A DNA stretch of 64,000 bases from assembly GCA_902529115.1 (NCBI GenBank), contig CABZVB010000004.1, positions 80,035 through 144,034 of the forward strand. Reading direction: 5' to 3'. Source of the stretch: an uncultured Balneola sp. (GTDB lineage: Bacteria > Bacteroidota > Rhodothermia > Balneolales > Balneolaceae). Each line of letters begins with the position of its first letter. The first letter of the stretch is position 1. Positions 19,556 to 27,768 of the stretch are shown in pieces. The notes beneath the pieces are model-generated. The model saw only the letters and a list, made by a program, of their open reading frames with translations. It searched no databases and was not told the DNA's origin. The position numbers and the translations under genes were made by a program.

Positions 19556-20755
19556 TCAGAGATATTTGGAAATGGTTTCCATGTCTTTATCACCTCTACC
19601 AGAACAATTCAGCACAACAATCTCTTTGGATGTAGTTTTTGACATTAACTTTTCCAACCAGGCAAAGGCGTGTGCTGTTTCTAAAGCAGGAATTATTCCC
19701 TCTAGCCTGGACAGTAAAGATACTGCCTCAAGTGCTTCTGCATCGGTCACAGCATGGTAATCGACTCGTTTTGTATCGTGTAAGTAGGCATGTTCTGGAC
19801 CAATTCCAGGATAATCCAACCCAGCACTAATTGAATGGGCTAATTCAATTTGTCCTTCTTGATCATGGAGTAGATAACTCATTGATCCATGCAGCACGCC
19901 AGGTTTTCCTTTAGTTAAGGTAGCAGCTGTTTGTCCAGATTCCACTCCTAATCCAGCTGCTTCAATCCCAATAATGTGTACATCATCATTAATAAATGGA
20001 TAAAAAATACCCATAGCATTGGATCCGCCTCCAACACATGCGATTAGATAATCAGGCAATTGCCCTTCAATTTCCATTAATTGTCGCTTGGTTTCATCAC
20101 CAATTATACGGTGGAAATTTCTAACCATCATAGGGTATGGGTGTGGCCCAACTACCGAACCTATGATATAGAATGTATCATCAACATTGGTAACCCAATC
20201 ACGTATAGCTTCATTGGTAGCATCTTTTAAGGTTTTGGAACCACTACTTACTCCACGAACTTCTGCTCCCATCAGTTGCATTCGATCGACATTAAGCTTC
20301 TGTCGCACCATGTCTTCCTCTCCCATATAAACTACACATTCCACTCCGAATTTCGCACATGCAGTTGCGGTTGCTACACCATGCTGACCCGCGCCAGTTT
20401 CAGCAATTATTCGCTTCTTTCCCATTCTCAGTGCTAAGAGTATCTGTCCAATTGCATTGTTTATTTTGTGTGCACCAGTATGGCATAAGTCCTCGCGCTT
20501 TAAATAGATTTTTGCACCACCATAATAATTGGTTAAACGGTCAGCAAAACTTAATTCGGTTGGTCTTCCAACATATTCATGCAGTAAGTGTAGATATTCT
20601 TTCTCAAATTCAGGATCTTTGCTGGCCTCTTTGTAAGCACTCTCGAGGTCATTTAAGGCTGGTATCAGTGTCTCTGGGACAAATTTACCCCCGTAAGCTC
20701 CAAAATATCCTTTATGATTAGGCTTGGAATAACTTGTTGTAGTAATGACAGACAT
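19556..20755 (-). CDS. trpB: Tryptophan synthase beta subunit
   Basis: PLP enzyme that condenses indole with serine to make tryptophan. The 399-residue length is normal. PLP Schiff-base lysine K97 lies in [13 protein letters not shown], the N-terminus has [17 protein letters not shown], and [10 protein letters not shown] is the PLP phosphate loop. The catalytic glutamate is in [12 protein letters not shown]. These features mark the TrpB1 class rather than the stand-alone TrpB2. It lies between trpF (58 nt upstream) and trpA (17 nt downstream). Confidence 0.97.
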   Translation of the reverse strand: MSVITTTSYSKPNHKGYFGAYGGKFVPETLIPALNDLESAYKEASKDPEFEKEYLHLLHEYVGRPTELSFADRLTNYYGGAKIYLKREDLCHTGAHKINNAIGQILLALRMGKKRIIAETGAGQHGVATATACAKFGVECVVYMGEEDMVRQKLNVDRMQLMGAEVRGVSSGSKTLKDATNEAIRDWVTNVDDTFYIIGSVVGPHPYPMMVRNFHRIIGDETKRQLMEIEGQLPDYLIACVGGGSNAMGIFYPFINDDVHIIGIEAAGLGVESGQTAATLTKGKPGVLHGSMSYLLHDQEGQIELAHSISAGLDYPGIGPEHAYLHDTKRVDYHAVTDAEALEAVSLLSRLEGIIPALETAHAFAWLEKLMSKTTSKEIVVLNCSGRGDKDMETISKYL

Positions 20756-20813
20756 TATTGTGTGTTGAGGTTTGATCAGTTAGTTTAATACAACGATTGA
20801 AGAATTTGGAAAG

Positions 20814-21470
20814 CTAAACTTTAGATTTTAAATTAATTTTTTCCATTAGTAAAGATAGCTTATCAAAATCTTTAATACCTATACTTTCCTCTATCTTAGA
20901 AGATACATCAATAGCTAACGGAGGGTTCCCTGAAAGTAATTCCAAGGCTGTATTTATTGTTACATGTGATAATCCACCGGATAAGAAGTAAGGTTGTGGA
21001 ATATCCAATTCGTTAATAATTGTCCAATTAAAGGAGATGCCCGTACCCCCACTTTGCCCATTGATCTTAGTATCAAACATGAAGTAACTGCATACATCTT
21101 TATAAGAATTTAGTACTTGTGAAAGTTCAGTTGTTGTCGATTTTTCTTCCACAGAAATAACTTTAATTATTTTATAAATTTGTGCTAATTGGGAACAATA
21201 TTCAACTGTTTCATGGCCATGAAGTTGAATTATGTCTAAGCCTATCTGCCGAGCAGTTTCTTGTACAAAACTGAGTTCATGATTTTGAAACACCCCTACC
21301 TTTTCTGGGCCTTCCACCCACTCATTAATAGCACCTACCATAGCGGGTTCTATATATCTTGGTGTTCCATCCACAAAAATAAATCCTAAATAATCAGCTC
21401 CAGCTCCAGCTGCAAATCTAGCATCAGCTAAATTTGTCAGCCCACATATTTTCACTTTACATTTCTTCAT
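20814..21470 (-). CDS. trpF: Phosphoribosylanthranilate isomerase
   Basis: Catalyses the Amadori rearrangement of phosphoribosylanthranilate to CdRP, the third step from anthranilate. A 218-residue TIM barrel. The N-terminal KVKICGLTNLADARFAAGAG carries the catalytic cysteine, and D-containing YFMFDTKINGQSGGTG plus FLSGGLSHVTI form the substrate/phosphate site. A 143-nt gap with a nested hairpin separates it from trpC upstream in the operon, unusual among the otherwise tight junctions. Confidence 0.95.
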   Translation of the reverse strand: MKKCKVKICGLTNLADARFAAGAGADYLGFIFVDGTPRYIEPAMVGAINEWVEGPEKVGVFQNHELSFVQETARQIGLDIIQLHGHETVEYCSQLAQIYKIIKVISVEEKSTTTELSQVLNSYKDVCSYFMFDTKINGQSGGTGISFNWTIINELDIPQPYFLSGGLSHVTINTALELLSGNPPLAIDVSSKIEESIGIKDFDKLSLLMEKINLKSKV

Positions 21471-21540
21471 CTATCACACTTATTTGAGTTAAGCAATGTT
21501 GTGTAAATTTATCAGTAGATCAATTACTTTCTACCATTTT

Positions 21541-21578
21541 AGCCCAAAGTTGGGGTAAGGCAACCCAATTATTGGGCT
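21541..21578 (-). promoter_or_regulatory. Nested RNA hairpin between trpC and trpF
   Basis: An outer perfect 7-bp inverted repeat (AGCCCAA at 21541-21547 with TTGGGCT at 21572-21578) encloses an inner 5-bp stem (TTGGG 21550-21554 with CCCAA 21564-21568), separated by a small 2x3 internal loop. No U-run follows on the minus strand, so it is not an intrinsic terminator. It could be an mRNA processing or stability element splitting the trp transcript. The structure is visible in the sequence; the function is inference. Confidence 0.4.
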
Positions 21579-21613
21579 CCCGAATAATAATTTTACAGTA
21601 CCTTCTAATACTA

Positions 21614-22423
21614 TTACATTGTGCCATGCGAATGAGATTCTTCTTGGGCGGCTAAAACCAACGTTCTAAGTTCTCTACCAATATTGCTTTGTCTCATCAA
21701 GTGTTCTCCTATTAAAACAGCATTTATACCATTTTTTTGTAAGAATTTAATGTCGTCAACCGTCGAAATACCACTTTCAGAAACCGTGATAGTGGACTCA
21801 GGAGCCATATTTAACTGTGATACTCCACGGTGAACATCAACTTCAAAGGTTTCTAAATCACGATTATTTACACCGAGAATAGATATCTTTTCATAATTAA
21901 TGCGATCCTGGTCAACTAAATCATAACATTCTACCAAGGCGTCTAATTCATATTCTTTAGCTGCCGATAATAGCTCATCCAACTGAGAGTCAGATAGAAT
22001 TCGTGCAATTAATAATATGGCATCTGCGCCAAAGGCCTTGGCTTCCGCTATTTGATATGGATTTATAATGAAGTCTTTCCGTAATATTGGAATAGTAATT
22101 TGTTTGGCAATATCATCCAAATAGGATAAATGCCCCTTAAAGAAAGGTTCGTCAGTTAGAACTGATATAGCAGAGGCTCCTGATTTCTGATAGATTCTAG
22201 CTAAAGATACAGGGTCAAAGTCCTCTCGAATAATACCCTTAGAAGGAGAGGCTTTTTTAACTTCAGTTATAAACTTAACCACTTTGCCTTTTATAGCCTG
22301 AGAGAATGACTGTAACTCTTTTTCAAAGCCCCATTCCGATTCTAAGCTTGTATAACTGCGTTCTAAGATTCTCTTTTTGAGGTCAATCTTAGTTTGGGAG
22401 ACTATCTTTTCAAGTATACTCAT
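21614..22423 (-). CDS. trpC: Indole-3-glycerol phosphate synthase
   Basis: Closes the indole ring: CdRP to indole-3-glycerol phosphate. The 269-residue TIM barrel starts at ATG 22423, one base after the trpD stop; an upstream in-frame ATG at 22456 would overlap trpD by 32 nt and adds a basic stretch foreign to the family. Landmarks are FITEVKKASPSKGIIREDFDP near the N-terminus (catalytic Lys and Lys), PILRKDFIINPYQI, LGVNNRDLETFEVD and VSESGISTVDDI. It is a single-function protein, not fused to TrpF as in E. coli. Confidence 0.95.
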   Translation of the reverse strand: MSILEKIVSQTKIDLKKRILERSYTSLESEWGFEKELQSFSQAIKGKVVKFITEVKKASPSKGIIREDFDPVSLARIYQKSGASAISVLTDEPFFKGHLSYLDDIAKQITIPILRKDFIINPYQIAEAKAFGADAILLIARILSDSQLDELLSAAKEYELDALVECYDLVDQDRINYEKISILGVNNRDLETFEVDVHRGVSQLNMAPESTITVSESGISTVDDIKFLQKNGINAVLIGEHLMRQSNIGRELRTLVLAAQEESHSHGTM

Positions 22424-22424
22424 A

Positions 22425-23453
22425 TTAATAAGCCTGAGTCGCCGATATGAACTCATTAAGTTTATTTAAAGCTGCACCAGATTGGATGGCTTTTTCGGCT
22501 ATATTTCTTGCTTCAAGAAGATGTTGCATATCAGTTACTGCATGTATGGCAAATGCTGCATTAAGAACTATTATATTTTTTTGAGCCTCTGTTGCTTTAT
22601 TGCTCAAAATATCGGTAAATATACGAGCATTCTCTGGTGGTGCACCACCTAAAAGCTTTGTCATTTCCACACGATCAAAGTCTAATTCTTCAGGTTCGAA
22701 TGATCTTGGCTGAGAACTTAATTGTTTTTTTACCTCAAAGAATGTTGTGGGTTTGCATAAACTGATTTCATCAAGACCGTCTTCAGAACTAAACGTGTAA
22801 GCGAACTGGGTATCAAGTGTTGCCAATATCTGAGCCATTTTATGCGCAACATCTTTGTTATAGGCACCAATAACATAATTTCGCACACCAGCAGGATTCG
22901 TTAATGGGCCAAGTATGTTAAAAAAAGTACGAAAGCCAATAGCTTTCCTAGCGGGCATGACATATTTCATTGCTGGATGAAACATCGGAGCATACATAAA
23001 AGCAATACCCACTCGTTCAAAAACTTCAGCAACCTGCACTGGATTTAATTCTATATTTGCACCAAGAATTTCTAAGACATCAGCACTCCCGCATTTACTT
23101 GACGCACTTCTATTTCCATGTTTGATCACAGGAACACCTGCAGCGGCTGTGACAAAAGCAGTAATGGTGGAAATATTAAAGGTGCCGGATTTATCTCCTC
23201 CTGTCCCAACAATATCTACAGCACCTGTTATATCGGCTTGAACCTTTAGAGATTTTGATCGCATAACTTTAACAAAGGAAGATAGTTCTTCAATTGTTTC
23301 TCCCTTCATTTTCATAGCGGTTAAAAAGGAGGCTATTTCTTCAGAACTAACTTCACCATTCATAATAGATTCTAAGGCAAACATAGCCTCACCCGTGCTT
23401 AGGTCATTGCCTAAAGTGATGTTTTGAAGTGTTTCCTTGAAATTGTAATTCAT
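22425..23453 (-). CDS. trpD: Anthranilate phosphoribosyltransferase
   Basis: Transfers phosphoribosyl from PRPP to anthranilate. The 342-residue length is typical. The PRPP-binding loop GTGGDKSGTFNIST and the KHGNRSASSKCGSADVLE segment are the family signatures; FNILGPLTNPAG lies further on. It is not fused to the TrpG amidotransferase. The gene sits 95 nt after trpG and one base before trpC. Confidence 0.96.
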   Translation of the reverse strand: MNYNFKETLQNITLGNDLSTGEAMFALESIMNGEVSSEEIASFLTAMKMKGETIEELSSFVKVMRSKSLKVQADITGAVDIVGTGGDKSGTFNISTITAFVTAAAGVPVIKHGNRSASSKCGSADVLEILGANIELNPVQVAEVFERVGIAFMYAPMFHPAMKYVMPARKAIGFRTFFNILGPLTNPAGVRNYVIGAYNKDVAHKMAQILATLDTQFAYTFSSEDGLDEISLCKPTTFFEVKKQLSSQPRSFEPEELDFDRVEMTKLLGGAPPENARIFTDILSNKATEAQKNIIVLNAAFAIHAVTDMQHLLEARNIAEKAIQSGAALNKLNEFISATQAY

Positions 23454-23548
23454 ATTGGTCCGCGCTAAAATTGTATTAATGCTCTAATAAAGGTCTTGGG
23501 AATGATTCATAGAATGTTGGGTGAAATACATTAATCCTAAGTCTTTTT

Positions 23549-24121
23549 TCATTGCATCACCCAATTCTGAACCATTTGAGGGCCTACAATAGTCAGAATA
23601 CTTTCAGGATGAAATTGTATTCCTTCAATTGGATAGCTTTTATGGCGTATTCCCATTACAATGGTACCGGTATGATCGTCCGTCAAGGCAGTAACCTCCA
23701 AGCTGTTTGGTATGCTTTCAGGGCTAAGTACCAAAGAGTGGTATCGAGTTGCGACAAATTCTTCTGGAATATAATTAAATAAGGGACTCCCATAATGCTT
23801 AACCATTGATGTTTTGCCGTGCATTAAACTTGGAGCATGCACTACCTTTGCTCCGAATACTTCACCTATAGCTTGATGCCCCAGACAAACGCCTAATATG
23901 GGTGTTTTTTGTCCTAATTCAGCAATAACTTGCTTGGTAACACCTGCGTCTTCTGGTTTTCCTGGACCGGGTGATATTAAAATCTTAGTCGGTTGTAAAT
24001 CAATTATTTGATCCAAGCTGCACTCATCGTTTCTTATGACCCGATAATCGTTTGTTTGTTCGGCAACTAAATGAACAAGATTGTAGGTGAAAGAATCGTA
24101 ATTATCTATAATTAGTATCAT
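23549..24121 (-). CDS. trpG: Anthranilate synthase component II (glutamine amidotransferase)
   Basis: Class I glutamine amidotransferase that supplies ammonia to TrpE. The 190-residue protein begins ILIIDNYDSFTYNL and has nucleophile Cys in GVCLGHQAIGE, with the His-Glu pair in IQFHPESILT. Within a trp operon it can be assigned as TrpG, though PabA-type dual use with aminodeoxychorismate synthase is possible. It lies between trpS (8 nt upstream) and trpD. Confidence 0.93.
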   Translation of the reverse strand: MILIIDNYDSFTYNLVHLVAEQTNDYRVIRNDECSLDQIIDLQPTKILISPGPGKPEDAGVTKQVIAELGQKTPILGVCLGHQAIGEVFGAKVVHAPSLMHGKTSMVKHYGSPLFNYIPEEFVATRYHSLVLSPESIPNSLEVTALTDDHTGTIVMGIRHKSYPIEGIQFHPESILTIVGPQMVQNWVMQ

Positions 24122-24129
24122 GGCTTACC

Positions 24130-25125
24130 TCAAAAGCTTCTATGTAATCCAACAACTTCTCGTATAGGTTGCATTACACGCTCAGCCTGGATGCGAGCTT
24201 TCTTTGCACCCTCTTGAAGCACTTCATACACCCTTTCTGGATGTTGATTTAGTTCCCTTCGGCGTTCGGTTGCCTCTGCAAAGTAATCGGACATGAGTGT
24301 TAATAATTCTTTTTTCGCATGTCCATAACCGTATCCACCGGCTAGATATTTCTGAGCAATCTTTTGTTTCTGGTCTTGTGAGGCAAAAAGTGAAATTAAG
24401 GCAAATACGTTATCCTTTGATGGATCTTTTGGTTTTTCTAGAGGGATTGAATCCGTTTGGATGCTCATTATCTTCTTCTTTAAAGCCTTTGGCTGGTCAA
24501 ATATAGCTAGGGTATTATCGTAACTCTTACTCATTTTCTGACCATCGGTGCCAGGAACGGTTGCCACCGATTTCACGATATACTCTTCTGGTTCAACCAA
24601 GAAATCTCCTTCATAGGCTCTATTGAACTTACCTGCCAAATCACGGCAAATCTCAATGTTTTGTTTCTGATCCTCCCCTACAGGTACAATATCGGAATGA
24701 TAAATTAATATATCAGCTGCTTGAAGTATTGGATAGGTAAATAATCCTATGTTTGGACTTAGTCCCGTTGCAATTTTGTCTTTATAAGAAACTCCTTTTT
24801 CCATCAAGCTTACTGGTGTTAAGGTGGATAAAATCCACGCTAATTCAGTTACCTGAGGCACATCTGACTGAGCGAAGAAGGTGGCTTTATCAGGATCAAG
24901 CCCTAGTGCCAGATAGTCTAATGCCACCTCGTAAGTAAACTGCCGTAATGCTTTTCCATCTTTAAGTGAGGTTAGCGAATGGTAATTTGCAATAAAATAA
25001 AAGGCTCTACCTTTATCCTGCATTTCAATATGCTGCCTAATGGCCCCAAAGTAATTTCCTATATGTAATTTACCAGAGGGCTGTATACCTGACAGTATAA
25101 TCGGATTAGTCGGTTTTTGTTGCAT
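24130..25125 (-). CDS. trpS: Tryptophanyl-tRNA synthetase within the trp operon
   Basis: Charges tRNA-Trp. A 331-residue class I synthetase with the HIGH-type motif in PSGKLHIGNYFGA and the KMSKS motif in GQKMSKSYDN. The length and motifs are those of bacterial TrpRS. It sits between trpE (7 nt upstream) and trpG (8 nt downstream), so it should be co-transcribed with the biosynthetic genes and share their regulation. That makes charging capacity and tryptophan synthesis respond to the same signal. Confidence 0.97.
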   Translation of the reverse strand: MQQKPTNPIILSGIQPSGKLHIGNYFGAIRQHIEMQDKGRAFYFIANYHSLTSLKDGKALRQFTYEVALDYLALGLDPDKATFFAQSDVPQVTELAWILSTLTPVSLMEKGVSYKDKIATGLSPNIGLFTYPILQAADILIYHSDIVPVGEDQKQNIEICRDLAGKFNRAYEGDFLVEPEEYIVKSVATVPGTDGQKMSKSYDNTLAIFDQPKALKKKIMSIQTDSIPLEKPKDPSKDNVFALISLFASQDQKQKIAQKYLAGGYGYGHAKKELLTLMSDYFAEATERRRELNQHPERVYEVLQEGAKKARIQAERVMQPIREVVGLHRSF

Positions 25126-25132
25126 TATATGT

Positions 25133-26611
25133 TTAGTTATCTCGTATATCTAAGGCGGTACTTAAGGCTTTTACTAAGGCGCCTGCTTTATTAACTGTCT
25201 CCTGAAATTCACTTTCAGCTACACTATCGGCTACTATGCCTGCACCGGCTTGAATATACACCTTATTACCGGTTACAACCATAGTTCTAATAGCTATACA
25301 AGTATCCATATTGCCTGAATAATCAAAATATCCGACAGCTCCAGCATAAATTCCCCGTTTTGTGGGCTCCATTTCATCGATAATTTCCATGGCACGAATT
25401 TTTGGAGCCCCACTTACGGTCCCTGCTGGAAAGCATTGCATGAGGGCGTCAACAGTCGTTTTCTCTTTAGCTAATTGACCTGATACATCACTCACAATAT
25501 GCATAACATGAGAATATCGTTCTATCACTTGATTTCTATCTAAACGAACCGAACCAGCTTCACAGACTCTAGACACATCATTGCGTCCTAGGTCAACCAA
25601 CATAATATGTTCGGCTATTTCTTTTGGGTCTTTCTTCAAGTCTGCTTCTAATTGCAAATCTTCTTGCAGGCTTGCACCTCTTTTTCTTGTTCCTGCGATA
25701 GGTAAAACTCGAACCCTTTGATCTTGTACACTTACCAGCACCTCAGGAGAACTGCCAACTAACGTAAAGTGATCAAAATCTAAATAAAATAAATAGGGTG
25801 AAGGATTAACCATCCGCAATGCACGATAAAGCATAAAAGTATCACCTGACATATCCGTTTCAAATCGTTGGGATAATACTACTTGAAATATATCTCCTTC
25901 GTAAATATGATTTTTGGCTTTTTGAACCATCTCAGTAAAATAAGCCTGGTCCATATTACTTCGAAGGTGATCTGGATTTATATAAAAATCGGGTGATTTG
26001 TTCACTCCACGATTTACTTTTGCTTCCATTTGATCTAGGGATGACTGGGCCTCTGCATACATTTTTTGTAATTCAAGCTCATCGTCTGTACTACTTTCAA
26101 TTCGTACAGTATGAATGAGGATTACCTGATGTTTGACATGATCAAATGCATAAATTTCATCGTAAAAGCCCCAAACAGCTTCTGGTAACCCAAGATCATC
26201 ATTTGGAGTATTTGGAAGATATTCAACCTCTCTAAAGGTGTCATAGGATGAAAAGCCTACAGCCCCTCCGGTTAAACGAGGTAAATCAGGAATGTTAGGT
26301 TCAGTATATTTGGTTGTACAAATTTTTAAGGCATCAAAGTAGGAATCAAAAACCCTTAGCTCTCCATCTTTCGCTCTCAACTCTGTTTTTTGACCATCAA
26401 ACTGCAAAACTTCATATGGATTACAACCCAAAAAAGAATATCGAGCCAACTGATCGCCCCCTTCAACAGATTCAAAAAGGAAAGGATAATTGCTCCCCTC
26501 ACGAATATTTAAAAAAAGTGAAACTGGCGTTAAAGTATCAGCTAAAAGCTGTCGATATACTGGTATTGCCGAGAATGTTTTAGCTAGTTGTTTAAACGAT
26601 TCAACATTCAT
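25133..26611 (-). CDS. trpE: Anthranilate synthase component I
   Basis: Converts chorismate and ammonia to anthranilate, the committed step. The 492-residue protein carries the N-terminal PFLFESVEGGDQLARYSF region, corresponding to the LLES-type site that binds feedback tryptophan in other TrpE proteins. Catalytic landmarks are FQVVLSQRFE, SSPEVLVSV, PIAGTRKRG, LVDLGRNDVSRV, SGAPKIRAMEIIDE and IQAGAGIVADS. It is the first gene of the trp operon; a terminator-like hairpin stands in its leader. Confidence 0.96.
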   Translation of the reverse strand: MNVESFKQLAKTFSAIPVYRQLLADTLTPVSLFLNIREGSNYPFLFESVEGGDQLARYSFLGCNPYEVLQFDGQKTELRAKDGELRVFDSYFDALKICTTKYTEPNIPDLPRLTGGAVGFSSYDTFREVEYLPNTPNDDLGLPEAVWGFYDEIYAFDHVKHQVILIHTVRIESSTDDELELQKMYAEAQSSLDQMEAKVNRGVNKSPDFYINPDHLRSNMDQAYFTEMVQKAKNHIYEGDIFQVVLSQRFETDMSGDTFMLYRALRMVNPSPYLFYLDFDHFTLVGSSPEVLVSVQDQRVRVLPIAGTRKRGASLQEDLQLEADLKKDPKEIAEHIMLVDLGRNDVSRVCEAGSVRLDRNQVIERYSHVMHIVSDVSGQLAKEKTTVDALMQCFPAGTVSGAPKIRAMEIIDEMEPTKRGIYAGAVGYFDYSGNMDTCIAIRTMVVTGNKVYIQAGAGIVADSVAESEFQETVNKAGALVKALSTALDIRDN

Positions 26612-26668
26612 TCTATTTACCTAGATAAAAGTGTTTGTGAATTAGATAACTCCAAAACAATCCGTTTT

Positions 26669-26702
26669 AAAAAAAAACCCACTTTTTGGCAAAAAAGTGG
26701 GT
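26669..26702 (-). terminator. Intrinsic terminator in the trp leader (candidate attenuator)
   Basis: A perfect 11-bp stem (26677-26687 with 26692-26702) has a 4-nt loop and, on the minus strand, is followed by eight U residues. It therefore acts on transcription heading into trpE, 58 nt upstream of its start codon. No minus-strand gene lies upstream for it to terminate, so transcription attenuation of the trp operon is the natural reading. The + strand has no U-run. The antiterminator and the sensing mechanism are not visible. Confidence 0.8.
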
Positions 26703-26780
26703 AAACACTAGTAACAGCCGAACAATTAAGATTGTCAATCCTTAGAGATTTGAACATGTCAAGAGTTAAGACTATTTAAA

Positions 26781-26812
26781 AAAATATACCTTTGTTGTAG
26801 TCTAAATGCAAT
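26781..26812 (-). promoter_or_regulatory. Candidate Bacteroidota-type promoter for trpE
   Basis: Read on the minus strand, ATTGC (26812-26808) and TATATTTT (26788-26781) are separated by 19 bp. This approximates the Bacteroidota sigma-factor consensus TTTG, N19-21, TAnnTTTG, with mismatches in both boxes. Initiation would fall near 26774 and give a leader of about 160 nt that includes the terminator. The match is weak. Confidence 0.25.
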
Positions 26813-26957
26813 GGATTAGCATAAATTTATCAAGCTCATTTATTCAACATAAATTAGATTAGCGATATTATACATTTATAGTAAAACTTGCCTTATATTT
26901 TGCTTAATTGAGTGGCAGGTCTAAAGGCCTCCCTTAACCTATAGGAAAGAATACTGG

Positions 26958-27767
26958 ATGTTCCATAAAGCTCTTTTGTCTACACTTATTCTGGCCATTC
27001 TTGGTGGCATCCACTGCGATAACCTATCTGATACACCCACGCAATCTTATACTTATATTGATCTGAGTGACTTTCGTGTGGAGCCAACAGATATTAGTTT
27101 TGATGTGGACTTAGATGGATTTAAGGATACTACATTACACTATACATTTTTTGCCCTACTACATAATTCTGAGTTTTTAGAGCATCTTGGTTACATAGTC
27201 AGAAATCCAAGAACTAGTGAGATTTTAATACAGGAAAGTTTGGAAGAACTTGTAATTGACACCTTGCCCATTGAAATTCAAGGCAAATTTAGTTGGGAAA
27301 CAACTACGACTTCATATGAGCAATTACTGCTTGAATTATATGCATTGGACAAATATGGATATAGGATACAACATCAAGCCATATTGTCAATAGAGGGTAT
27401 TGCAAGCTCTCCACCCAAAATCATTTGGGTGGAGAATCCTAATTCTGTTGAAATTCCTACAGGTTCTACTACGCTGAATATTCCATTCAAAGCTAAGGTG
27501 ACCGACCCAGATGGACAAGAAACACTCGACAGAGTTTTCATCGCCTTTGAAAATGAAGATGGCAGCATACTCACTCCTACACCTAATATTCTAACCGATT
27601 CAGGAACAGGTTTGGACGAGGTAGCGGGTGATTCGGTATATACCATCACATTTTCTGTTAACAGTTCAAACACACCACAAAACAGAACCGTACTTTACTA
27701 TGCAAAGGATAAAGCGGGACTATTTAGTGATACCCTGAAATCTACTTTTAATATCATCAACCCATAG
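26958..27767 (+). CDS. Exported protein with C-terminal Ig-like domain, possible lipoprotein
   Basis: A 269-residue exported protein. The N-terminus LLSTLILAILGGIHC could be a lipoprotein signal with C21, but GIH is a poor lipobox. Residues 30-150 are unassigned beta-rich sequence. Residues 150-269 resemble an Ig-like domain of the kind found in surface proteins: NIPFKAKVTDPDGQETLDRV, then AGDSVYTITFSV and RTVLYYAKDKAGLFSD. No function can be named. It is followed one base later by the beta-propeller gene, so the two are translated together and probably act at the cell surface. Confidence 0.7.
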   Translation: MFHKALLSTLILAILGGIHCDNLSDTPTQSYTYIDLSDFRVEPTDISFDVDLDGFKDTTLHYTFFALLHNSEFLEHLGYIVRNPRTSEILIQESLEELVIDTLPIEIQGKFSWETTTTSYEQLLLELYALDKYGYRIQHQAILSIEGIASSPPKIIWVENPNSVEIPTGSTTLNIPFKAKVTDPDGQETLDRVFIAFENEDGSILTPTPNILTDSGTGLDEVAGDSVYTITFSVNSSNTPQNRTVLYYAKDKAGLFSDTLKSTFNIINP

Positions 27768-27768
27768 T

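Larger units (their letters stand above)
26612..26957 (-). promoter_or_regulatory. Leader and promoter region of the trp operon, shared with the divergent gene
   Basis: This 346-bp region separates trpE (-) from the + strand lipoprotein gene. It contains the intrinsic terminator described separately. On the minus strand the only TGG triplets lie inside or after that terminator, so no Trp-rich leader peptide precedes it. A 46-codon frame (26617-26757) crosses the hairpin, but it has no Trp codon and no sign of being a real gene. No T-box consensus is seen. The + strand promoter for the 26958 gene must also lie here; a GC-rich imperfect inverted repeat at about 26917-26940 may be part of it. 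Confidence 0.5.

Noticed and set aside
26617..26757. 46-codon minus-strand frame crossing the trp leader terminator, considered as a leader peptide.
   Set aside because: It contains no Trp codon, runs through the hairpin and U-run, and has no protein-like composition.
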